Assembly (NCBI GenBank): GCA_937967625.1
Contig: CALCJP010000120.1
Coordinates: 1 to 43,856 of the forward strand
DNA length: 43,856 nt
Source of the DNA: an uncultured Saprospiraceae bacterium
GTDB taxonomy: Bacteria; Bacteroidota; Bacteroidia; Chitinophagales; Saprospiraceae
Direction of reading: 5' to 3'
Below the pieces are notes generated by a model. That model was not told where the DNA came from, ran no database searches, and saw only the letters and a list, made by a program, of their open reading frames with translations. Shown here one piece after another: positions 1 to 6,389 of the stretch (the first letter of the stretch is position 1; each line of letters begins with the position of its first letter). The translations under genes were made by a program, and so were the position numbers.

Positions 1-120
1 GGGTTTGTTGTCAAGATATAAATGCACCTTCGGATTGCTGTACATTTCGAACATGCCTTCGAGGTCGTCGTGGGTCATTTCTCGTAAGAGGAGTCTGGAG
101 GTTTCTAAGAAGATTTGCAT
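1..120 (-). CDS. GNAT acetyltransferase, N-terminal fragment (cut by window edge)
   Basis: The minus strand is open from an ATG at 118-120 to the window edge, giving 40 residues that begin MQIFLETSRLLLREM and continue with DDLEGMFEMYSNPKV. The pattern of an ETxRLLLRxMxxxD start followed by a short helix is the usual opening of RimJ/RimL-type GNAT N-acetyltransferases, which transfer acetyl from acetyl-CoA to amines. The acetyl-CoA motif itself lies outside the window, so the substrate cannot be judged. It lies 51 bases downstream of the ddl stop on the same strand and may be cotranscribed with it. Confidence 0.75.
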   Translation of the reverse strand, partial: MQIFLETSRLLLREMTHDDLEGMFEMYSNPKVHLYLDNKP

Positions 121-133
121 GAGGGTCAAATTT

Positions 134-165
134 GAATGAGAGAATGAGAGAATGAGAGAATGAGA
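134..165. repeat. 8-bp tandem repeat, four copies of gaatgaga
   Basis: Four perfect head-to-tail copies of an 8-base unit fill most of the 51-base gap between the ddl stop and the start codon of the GNAT gene. An 8-base unit is prone to replication slippage. Here it would change spacing between two cotranscribed genes and not a reading frame. A related unit (aatgagaa) recurs at 31843-31863. Confidence 0.9.
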
Positions 166-171
166 GAAATC

Positions 172-1251
172 TTACTTTGTTTTTTGTAATTGGTTACTCC
201 GCTCAAACCGCCGCATTGCCAAGTCCAACAACTCGTCAATCAAATCAGAGTATTTCAAACCTGCCGCTTCCCACAATTTCGGATACATACTGATATTCGT
301 AAAACCCGGCAAAGTGTTGGGTTCGTTGACGTAAATTTCTCCGGAAGGAGTCAAAAAAACATCGACGCGCGAGAGTCCTTCTAAGCCTAAAAGTTGATAT
401 GCTTTGATGGCAGTTTTTCGAATATTTTCAGTGTCTTTTTTACTGACTCCCTTGGCGGGAATGACCACCTTCGCTGCGTCGGGGGAAATGTATTTAGACT
501 CATAATCATAGAAGCCTTTTTCCATGACTATCTCACCAATGCCGGATGCTTTTACTTCTTCCAAATTGCCCAGCACAGCCGTCTCGATTTCGCGACCGAC
601 GATGGCTTGCTCTACCAAAATTTTATAATCAAATTGAAAAGCAGTTTCGATAGCTGCTTTGAGTTCTTTTTCGTTGTCCGCTTTACTGACGCCGACGCTA
701 CTGCCCATGTTGGCGGGTTTGACGAAAAGAGGCAGTCCAAACTGTTTGATTAGGGCTTTGTATTTTGGTTTTTCATGATGATACAAAACCGCTCCGGGGG
801 AGACGTTGACCCCACCCTCTTTCAAAATTCGTTTGGTAAAGTCTTTATCCATGCCCACCGACGCACCCAAAGTGCCCGGTCCAACAAATGGCAAATTCAA
901 AATCGAAAGCAAGCCCTGCAACGTTCCGTCCTCTCCCATTGGTCCATGTATGATAGGAAAAACTATGTCAATCTTAGGAAAGGTATTTTTGCCTGATTTG
1001 TGCACAATCGGATTGGACTGACCAGGCATGAGTGCCAATGCTCGCCCCAGTTTCTTATCGAGGCTTTTGACCTTCATGAACGCCCTTTCGGGCAAATGTT
1101 GCCATTGTCCCTTTCGGGAAACGCCGATGACTTCCACCCGATATTTTTTTCTATTGATGGCGTTATAAATATTTCTTGCTGAGTTAAAACTCACCTCATG
1201 TTCGGGGCTGACACCACCGCAAATCAACCCAACTATTAGTTTTTTTGACAT
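172..1251 (-). CDS. ddl: D-alanine--D-alanine ligase
   Basis: ATP-grasp ligase that joins two D-alanines for the peptidoglycan stem peptide, in the cytoplasm. At 359 residues it has the usual length. The N-terminal part carries LICGGVSPEHEVSFNSA, the substrate-binding and P-loop-like opening of Ddl. The middle has FPIIHGPMGEDGTLQGLL and the ATP-grasp stretch PLFVKPANMGSSVGVSKA. The C-terminal metal and substrate site is RVDVFLTPSGEIYVNEPNTLPGFT (written here in parts: RVDVFLT, then NEPNTLPGFT). The ATG at 1249-1251 is directly preceded, within about 20 bases, by a TAnnTTTG box on the same strand. Two copies of the window's dispersed hairpin word (1082-1093, 1108-1119) lie inside the coding region near the N-terminus. 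Confidence 0.95.
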   Translation of the reverse strand: MSKKLIVGLICGGVSPEHEVSFNSARNIYNAINRKKYRVEVIGVSRKGQWQHLPERAFMKVKSLDKKLGRALALMPGQSNPIVHKSGKNTFPKIDIVFPIIHGPMGEDGTLQGLLSILNLPFVGPGTLGASVGMDKDFTKRILKEGGVNVSPGAVLYHHEKPKYKALIKQFGLPLFVKPANMGSSVGVSKADNEKELKAAIETAFQFDYKILVEQAIVGREIETAVLGNLEEVKASGIGEIVMEKGFYDYESKYISPDAAKVVIPAKGVSKKDTENIRKTAIKAYQLLGLEGLSRVDVFLTPSGEIYVNEPNTLPGFTNISMYPKLWEAAGLKYSDLIDELLDLAMRRFERSNQLQKTK

Positions 1252-1268
1252 ACCACTTTTCTTTGCAA

Positions 1269-1276
1269 CAAATATA
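1269..1276 (-). promoter_or_regulatory. Bacteroidota -7 box for ddl
   Basis: Read on the minus strand this is TATATTTG, matching TAnnTTTG. It lies 18 bases upstream of the ddl ATG, implying a leader of about a dozen bases. No TTG is seen at the usual -33 distance, so only half of the consensus is present. Confidence 0.45.
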
Positions 1277-1399
1277 AAAATGAATATTAATTAGCAGTAC
1301 TGTTAACCTTTTTTACGTTAATAACGTTTTAATAATGGAACAACAGATACTTGACTAATAACAAGTTACGCATTATCAAAAAAATTAATTTGAAAAAAA

Positions 1400-1432
1400 T
1401 TGAAATGCGTAATAATTTTAATTGTATCTTTG
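1400..1432 (+). promoter_or_regulatory. Promoter of the RRM protein gene
   Basis: TTG at 1400-1402 is followed after 22 bases by TATCTTTG at 1425-1432, fitting the Bacteroidota -33/-7 form TTG-N17-23-TAnnTTTG. Transcription would begin near 1438, leaving a leader of about 135 bases before the ATG at 1575. Confidence 0.55.
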
Positions 1433-1574
1433 GTCTTGAAGTAATTAAGTTCTTAAGCTACAAGCATTAACCATCATTTAGTTTTTCGATTTTAGCATTC
1501 CTTAATTTTTCAGTATTTATTTTATTTTTCACTTTGTTTCTGCCCCTATGGCAGACTTTTTTAAACTTTTTTTT

Positions 1575-1964
1575 ATGAACATTTTTGTTGCAAAATTAAA
1601 TTTTGACACGAGAGAATCTGATCTTCAAGAAGCATTCGAAGCTCATGGAGACGTTGATTCAGTAAAAATTATTATTGACAAATTTACTGGACGATCTAAA
1701 GGATTCGGATTTGTTGAAATGCCAAATGATGATGAAGGGCAAGCAGCTATTGATGCCCTTAATGAGCAGGAATTCGATGGAAGGCAAATTGTAGTTAAGA
1801 AAGCTGAACCACGTGAGAATCGCGGCGGTGGCGGCGGCGGTCGCGGAGGTTACAACCGTGGCGGTGGCGGCGGTGGTGGTTACAATCGCGGCGGTGGCGG
1901 CGGCGGCTATAATCGCGGCGGTGGCGGCGGTGGTGGTTACGGCGGCGGCGGTGGTCGTTACTAA
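1575..1964 (+). CDS. RRM-type RNA-binding protein with glycine-rich tail
   Basis: A single RNA recognition motif at residues 1-80 shows RNP2 as NIFVAKLNF and RNP1 as KGFGFVEM. A tail of about 45 residues made of Gly runs broken by YNRGG units follows. This is the architecture of bacterial/cyanobacterial Rbp proteins, which bind single-stranded RNA and often act in the cold-shock response. I chose the ATG at 1575 (MNIFVAKLNF). The longer reading from 1548 adds nine residues, MADFFKLFF, that the family lacks. The tail is encoded by GC-rich repeats within an otherwise AT-rich gene, so copy number may vary between strains. A strong terminator follows at 2005. Confidence 0.93.
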   Translation: MNIFVAKLNFDTRESDLQEAFEAHGDVDSVKIIIDKFTGRSKGFGFVEMPNDDEGQAAIDALNEQEFDGRQIVVKKAEPRENRGGGGGGRGGYNRGGGGGGGYNRGGGGGGYNRGGGGGGGYGGGGGRY

Positions 1965-2004
1965 TCTTAACCACATGGCAATTTAATTGCCAGCTACAAT
2001 TTTT

Positions 2005-2038
2005 AGAAAAGCCTCGGCAGTTTTGCCGGGGCTTTTCT
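2005..2038 (+). terminator. Intrinsic terminator of the RRM gene
   Basis: Arms agaaaagcctcggca (2005-2019) and tgccggggcttttct (2024-2038) pair over 15 bases with one wobble around a gttt loop and are followed by attttac. It lies 41 bases after the RRM stop. Confidence 0.9.
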
Positions 2039-2064
2039 ATTTTACAATTCTATTACAATCCAAA

Positions 2065-2097
2065 TTGAACAGGTCAGGGCATTCAAGGTTAAATTTG
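2065..2097 (+). promoter_or_regulatory. Promoter of the HmuY-like gene, nearly leaderless
   Basis: TTG at 2065-2067, a 22-base spacer and TAAATTTG at 2090-2097 match the Bacteroidota consensus. The ATG is at 2102, so the message would start at or within a few bases of the start codon. Confidence 0.6.
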
Positions 2098-2101
2098 TAG
2101 C

Positions 2102-3379
2102 ATGATTCGACGACTACTCATTTACACTCTTTTGATAGTTTGCCTCCCGATTTTATCGGGACAGGTTCCGACAAATACACAATTCGTAGAGATTGAATAT
2201 GGCGAAGGTTACATCTACCAAACCTACTATCAACTCAGCGATGACGCCAAAACCCAAGTTCGCAACAAAACATGGGACATCGCTTTCAGCACCGCTGCTC
2301 AAGACGCCGCCATCTTTCACAATGAAGCAACGGGTTTAGCAGAAAATCGAATCGATCTTTATGCCACTGGCGTTTCTGAATTTGACATACACTTCAATCC
2401 TGATGCCTTCTCAGATTTACTTTTCAATGAAGAAATCACTTGGACAAAAGGCGCTTTCAATAGTATCGCAGACCCCAATTCGCCATTTGATTTTGGATGG
2501 GGTGAATACAATCCCACGACACACGAAGTGGTAGGCAATCAAGTCTTTATTCTCCAACTTCGCGACGGCACTTGGCGAAAACTAAAAATCGAATCCCTCA
2601 AAGGAAACACTTACGAATTCCGATTCGCCAATTTGGAAGGTTCTAATGAAATATCACAAACCATAGATTTAGCTGACTCCCCCGATGGGCAGTTCGTCTA
2701 TTTTTCGCTTTTGAACAACGAAACCGTTCAGACCATTCCGGCTGAGTGGGATTTGGTTTTTACGCGCTACATCACGCCCCTTGATGACAACGAGGGTGGC
2801 TTACTCGACTACTCCGTCAGTGGCGCCCTTTCGGGCAATGGCCTTCAAGTAGCAGAAGCACGAGGCATTGATCCTCGTACCGCACAGCATGTCAACTACC
2901 CTTTCGAGTCTCAAATCGATGTCATCGGTTTTGATTGGAAAGATATTGATATCGACAATGTAGTTTGGTCGATTTACGAAGACCGTGCTTATTTTGTGCT
3001 AACGGAGCAAGGCGATCTTTGGAAGATTATCTTCATCGATTTCGAAGGTTCGAGTACCGGTGTTGCTGTTTTTGAAAAAGAATATTTGGGTACGCTCACT
3101 TCTTCAACTGATGAGACTTCGTTTATTGAAGGATTTGAGATTTTTCCAAATCCGGTTTTGGCAGAAGCGAATATTGCATTTTCCGTAAGGGAAAAAAGTC
3201 AGGTTAATTTGCGACTGTTTAATGCGTTGGGGCAAGTGTTTTGGCAGCAAAGCATGACTGCTCAGCAAGGCTTGAATGGGTTGGTATTGCCTGATTTATA
3301 TTTGCCGAAAGGCAATTATTTTTTGAGTTTAGAATCAGCAGAAGGAAAAGTGCAAGCTAAAAAACTTACGATCCAGTGA
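2102..3379 (+). CDS. HmuY-like protein with T9SS type A sorting domain
   Basis: Signal peptide at residues 1-20 (MIRRLLIYTLLIVCLPILSG). Residues about 25-250 resemble the HmuY family: a VEIEYGEGYIYQTYY start, then KTWDIAFSTAAQDAAIFHN, and a second block with PAEWDLVFTRY. In Porphyromonas, HmuY captures haem outside the cell and hands it to the TonB receptor HmuR. The last 80 residues (FEIFPNPVLAEANIAF ... YFLSLESAEGKVQAKKLTIQ in parts) form a type A T9SS sorting domain, so the protein is exported by T9SS, unlike the lipoprotein HmuY. It overlaps the next gene by four bases, indicating translational coupling to its receptor. Haem as ligand is inferred from family and neighbour; the axial histidines cannot be assigned by eye. 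Confidence 0.8.
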   Translation: MIRRLLIYTLLIVCLPILSGQVPTNTQFVEIEYGEGYIYQTYYQLSDDAKTQVRNKTWDIAFSTAAQDAAIFHNEATGLAENRIDLYATGVSEFDIHFNPDAFSDLLFNEEITWTKGAFNSIADPNSPFDFGWGEYNPTTHEVVGNQVFILQLRDGTWRKLKIESLKGNTYEFRFANLEGSNEISQTIDLADSPDGQFVYFSLLNNETVQTIPAEWDLVFTRYITPLDDNEGGLLDYSVSGALSGNGLQVAEARGIDPRTAQHVNYPFESQIDVIGFDWKDIDIDNVVWSIYEDRAYFVLTEQGDLWKIIFIDFEGSSTGVAVFEKEYLGTLTSSTDETSFIEGFEIFPNPVLAEANIAFSVREKSQVNLRLFNALGQVFWQQSMTAQQGLNGLVLPDLYLPKGNYFLSLESAEGKVQAKKLTIQ

Positions 3380-5472
3380 ATCAGTTTCTAAAATCTTTGA
3401 ACCATAAAAGAATACACATAAGGTTTATGTGGCTCTTATGTGCCTTATGTGGTTCAATCAATCTTTCCTCACAAACCGATACAATTCCTTGGTCAATTTC
3501 CCTCGACGACATAGTGGTTACTGCCCAATTCGCCCCTACTGATAGTCGCAATGCCATCCAGCAAATCAAAACTATCAAACGCGCCACAATTGAAAAACGA
3601 GGCGCTACCAATCTCCAACAACTCCTCTCTCAAGAAGCCAATATCCGAATCAATCAGGACTTAGTTTTAGGCAGCAGCATGAGCCTACTCGGTGTCGATG
3701 GGCAAAATGTCAAAGTGATGATAGACGGCGTGCCAGTCATCGGCCGCTTGGATGGCAACGTCGATTTGAGTCAAATCAACCTCAACAACATCGAACGCGT
3801 CGAAATCGTCGAAGGTCCTCTCTCCGTCAGTTACGGAACAGACGCACTCGCTGGCGTAATCAACCTCATCACCAAAAAATCACAACTCAAAAAATACCGC
3901 CTCAATGCCGCCTCTCAGTTAGAAAACAGAGGAGAAAATACGCACTCCGTGAGTTTAGGGAGCTGGCTTTCGCCAAATGTGTTGATACAAATCACGGGCG
4001 GCTACGATGATTTCAAGGGATTCGGAACCGACTCGACGCGCTCGGTCTTGTGGAACCCTAAAGCTCAAAAATACACAGACGCACAGCTCCGCTGGAACTT
4101 GAAAAATTCCAATCTTCGATATGCCTTTGGCTACTTCGATGAGTTGGCGACCAATCTTGGTGACGTGCGTCGCCCTCAATTCAAACCCTACGCGTGGGAT
4201 GATTTTTATCAAACCTATCGCACCAATCACTCGCTCACATACGAAGGTGATTTTGGAAAAACGCATACCCAAACCATCATCGGGTACAATCAATTCAAGC
4301 GATTTAAAAATACGATTCGCACCAATTTTGAGGAAGACACCCAAGAGGAAGTCAACGGTCAGCAAGACACTTCTCGATTCAATGGGGCGATGTTGCGTTC
4401 GACTTGGGCGCGCGAGTTAAGCGGTCAATTCAACTTGCAGGTCGGTTTGGACTTGAGATATGACAACGTGAGTGGTGCGCGCATTAACGATACCTTGAGC
4501 GCAAAAGAGGGATTTTCAAAAATTGGAGATTATGCGATTTTTAGCACCTTGCGCTATCAGCCAACTCAACGACTCGTGCTCGAAGGTGGCGTACGTTATG
4601 CTTACAACACGCGCTATGCCGCTCCTCTGACGCCTTCCCTCAATCTAAAACATGACCTTTCAAAAAATTGGAAATTACGCGCCTCCTACGGGAAGGGCTT
4701 CCGTAGTCCTGATCTCAAGGAGCTATTTTTCAACTTCGTGGATGTCAATCATTTCATCATCGGCAACCCAAATCTGGGGGCAGAAGAGGCAGATAATGTG
4801 CAGGTTGGGTTTCAATTTTCCGCAAGGAAAAAAAATCAGAAATGGACAGCAAGCATCAAAGGTTTCTACAATAATATTTACAACAAAATCGGGCTTTTCG
4901 AATTTGAAGAAGTCAATGGCGAGTTGATTCCTGCCACTGGAAAATCAACTGGCCAGTTCGCCTACTTCAACCAAGAAGTCTTTAGGACTCACGGGGTCAA
5001 TACTCAAATTGGCTGGCAACGTGGCGGCTTCAATTTCAACGGCGGGCTATCGCTTGTAGGCTATTTCAATTCGGATAGTGAGCAATTTGAAGATGTAGAT
5101 GATTACAGCTATGCCTTTGAGTGGAGCAATGAGTTGAGCTATAGTTTCGTAAAATCTGATCTCAACTTCTCCCTTTTCACCAGAGCCAATGACCGACTCA
5201 TCACCTACTTCCCAGAAATCAACGATGATGGCGAAAAAGTCATTTCGCAGCAAATCACTGATGGGTTCACGCTGATGGACTTTACTGCAACAAAGTTATT
5301 TTGGAAAAAGCGAATCACCTTCTCAGCGGGCGTAAAAAATCTATTAGACATCCAACAAATCAACGTGCAAGGTGACGGAGGCGGTTTTCATAGTGGCGGC
5401 AGCGGAGTGGCACAAGTGGGTACGGGGAGAAACTTCTTTGTGCGGACTGCCTTCAATTTTGATTGGAAGTGA
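3376..5472 (+). CDS. TonB-dependent outer-membrane receptor, HmuR-like
   Basis: An outer-membrane receptor that imports a ligand using TonB energy. The plug domain (about residues 45-165) has DDIVVTAQFAPTDSRNA, a TonB-box-like VVTA, GVDGQNVKVMIDGVP and the typical ERVEIVEGPLSVSYGTDALAG close. The 22-strand barrel follows, with the SYGKGFRSPDLKELFF stretch common to haem and siderophore receptors, and it ends in an aromatic strand (RTAFNFDWK). GTG at 3376 overlaps the HmuY-like gene as GTGA. The alternative is ATG at 3427, beginning MWLLCALCGSINLSSQ. The first 75 bases contain a local word repeat (ttatgtgg at 3424, 3436 and 3445 approximately), which makes up much of the signal peptide. The haem ligand is an inference from the upstream gene. 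Confidence 0.88.
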   Translation: MNQFLKSLNHKRIHIRFMWLLCALCGSINLSSQTDTIPWSISLDDIVVTAQFAPTDSRNAIQQIKTIKRATIEKRGATNLQQLLSQEANIRINQDLVLGSSMSLLGVDGQNVKVMIDGVPVIGRLDGNVDLSQINLNNIERVEIVEGPLSVSYGTDALAGVINLITKKSQLKKYRLNAASQLENRGENTHSVSLGSWLSPNVLIQITGGYDDFKGFGTDSTRSVLWNPKAQKYTDAQLRWNLKNSNLRYAFGYFDELATNLGDVRRPQFKPYAWDDFYQTYRTNHSLTYEGDFGKTHTQTIIGYNQFKRFKNTIRTNFEEDTQEEVNGQQDTSRFNGAMLRSTWARELSGQFNLQVGLDLRYDNVSGARINDTLSAKEGFSKIGDYAIFSTLRYQPTQRLVLEGGVRYAYNTRYAAPLTPSLNLKHDLSKNWKLRASYGKGFRSPDLKELFFNFVDVNHFIIGNPNLGAEEADNVQVGFQFSARKKNQKWTASIKGFYNNIYNKIGLFEFEEVNGELIPATGKSTGQFAYFNQEVFRTHGVNTQIGWQRGGFNFNGGLSLVGYFNSDSEQFEDVDDYSYAFEWSNELSYSFVKSDLNFSLFTRANDRLITYFPEINDDGEKVISQQITDGFTLMDFTATKLFWKKRITFSAGVKNLLDIQQINVQGDGGGFHSGGSGVAQVGTGRNFFVRTAFNFDWK
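4819..4828. repeat. Dispersed hairpin word, GCAA-loop variant, inside a CDS
   Basis: tccgcaagga preceded by attt and flanked by further complementary bases (ttttcc/ggaaaa). It matches the ATTT-NNC-GNRA-GNN family with GCAA in place of the usual GAAA loop. Confidence 0.6.
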
Positions 5473-5545
5473 AAACGGTGGACGGGTGACGGTCGCTTCG
5501 CTGGACGGAGGACGGAAAGGTCAACGTATAAAAGCAAGTCCATTT

Positions 5546-5555
5546 GCCGAAAGGC
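5546..5555. repeat. Dispersed hairpin word (GCC stem), intergenic
   Basis: catt-t followed by gccgaaaggc: a three-base GCC/GGC stem with a GAAA loop and the ATTT prefix, between the receptor stop and the bidirectional terminator. Confidence 0.7.
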
Positions 5556-5574
5556 GAAGTTTTAAATTAGTCCA

Positions 5575-5614
5575 AAAAAAATGCCTCATCGAAATTTTCG
5601 ATGAGGCATTTTTT
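5575..5614. terminator. Bidirectional terminator
   Basis: A perfect inverted repeat, aaaaaatgcctcatcga pairing with its complement up to tttttt, lies between the TonB receptor (+) and the convergent Cys-rich gene (-). An A run on one side and a T run on the other let it stop transcription from both sides. The stretch 5473-5540 before it holds degenerate ggacgg words and one dispersed hairpin (5546-5555) and no gene. Confidence 0.92.
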
Positions 5615-5633
5615 ATAAGCAAAACAGTTTTGA

Positions 5634-6137
5634 TTACTGCTCCATGCTGGTTCTAACAGCCTTCGCTTCTTTCAAGTCAGCTTTTGCTTTTTTACCAGCG
5701 CAGCATGCTTTTTGGCAAGTGCCTTTGGCACAACAGCCTTTCTTAGCGCTTACGCTTGTAGCTTTTGCTCCTTTTGAGCAGCCAGCTTTTCCTTTAGCAC
5801 CTTTCGCACATGACTTCGCGCAAGACTTCTTGTCGTTGCTTGAAGGAGACATGTTTACGAATTTGTTAGAGTTGGTACACCATTGTACTTCACTAACTTT
5901 AGTAGCGCCACTTTTAGCACAAGTAGAAGATTGGAAGTAAGAAACTTTTCCGCTTTTCTCGCAAACTTTTCTGTCGATGTTTTCGTCCAAAGAAGCCGCT
6001 TTTGCAGCAAATGCTTCAGCGTCAACAGCAGAAGCTTCAACTGATGTTTTAGAATATTTGCATGCTTTCTTTTGAGCTTGAGTAGTTCCGATAGAAACAA
6101 AACCCACTAAAGCGAATAATAACAAAAATCTTCTCAT
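5634..6137 (-). CDS. Secreted Cys/Lys/Ala-rich protein, function unknown
   Basis: 167 residues with a clear signal peptide (MRRFLLLFALVGFVSIGTTQAQ). A first half of about 85 residues contains four cysteines (KACKYS, KVCEKSG, SSTCAKSG, QWCTNS). The tail is rich in Lys, Ala and Gly with eight more cysteines in pairs and CAKxCAKG-like units (KSCAKSCAKG, GCCAKGTC, KACCAG). Twelve cysteines with many lysines suggest a disulfide-knotted or metal-binding periplasmic or surface protein, but no family was recognised. A good promoter lies upstream and the bidirectional terminator just downstream, so it forms its own transcription unit. Its neighbours on both sides are TonB receptors, which is compatible with, but does not prove, a role in metal handling. 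Confidence 0.8.
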   Translation of the reverse strand: MRRFLLLFALVGFVSIGTTQAQKKACKYSKTSVEASAVDAEAFAAKAASLDENIDRKVCEKSGKVSYFQSSTCAKSGATKVSEVQWCTNSNKFVNMSPSSNDKKSCAKSCAKGAKGKAGCSKGAKATSVSAKKGCCAKGTCQKACCAGKKAKADLKEAKAVRTSMEQ

Positions 6138-6195
6138 GAGAAATTTTATTTTTAAGATTAGAAATGAATATTTTAGAAACCCTCTAAAAGGTCTT

Positions 6196-6226
6196 CAAAG
6201 TTAACGCCCTTAGGACGCGATTACAA
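6196..6226 (-). promoter_or_regulatory. Promoter of the Cys-rich protein gene
   Basis: On the minus strand TTG (6224-6226), a 20-base spacer and TAACTTTG (6196-6203) fit the Bacteroidota consensus closely. The predicted leader is about 50 bases. Confidence 0.65.
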
Positions 6227-6343
6227 TTCCAGAGACGGATCTTTAGGCTTAATTAACAAATTTTTAAATCGATTGTCCTTTCCATGACCCCGTGATAACT
6301 TGAATAACTGTTAGTAATAAGATAAAGTTGTCAACCTTTCGAT

Positions 6344-6370
6344 TTGAGTCCGATTAGATTTATAAATTTG
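6344..6370 (+). promoter_or_regulatory. Possible promoter of the STN TonB receptor
   Basis: TAAATTTG at 6363-6370 with TTG at 6344-6346; the 16-base spacer is one shorter than usual. The ATG at 6390 would leave a leader of about 15 bases. Confidence 0.45.
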
Positions 6371-6389
6371 AGGTAAGAAAATCACCTTT

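Larger units (their letters stand above)
1252..1574. other. AT-rich intergenic region between divergent ddl and RRM gene
   Basis: 323 bases without a gene. It holds the ddl -7 box, a 13-base near-palindrome acgttaataacgt at 1314-1326 and the promoter of the RRM gene. A roughly 135-base T-rich leader follows. Long AU-rich leaders are common for RNA-binding cold-shock genes and could serve autoregulation, but I see no stable hairpin in this one. Confidence 0.6.

Noticed and set aside
1659-1976. Minus-strand reading opposite the RRM gene (Ala/Thr-rich)
   Set aside because: It is the shadow of the Gly-rich tail and has no domain, promoter or start context.
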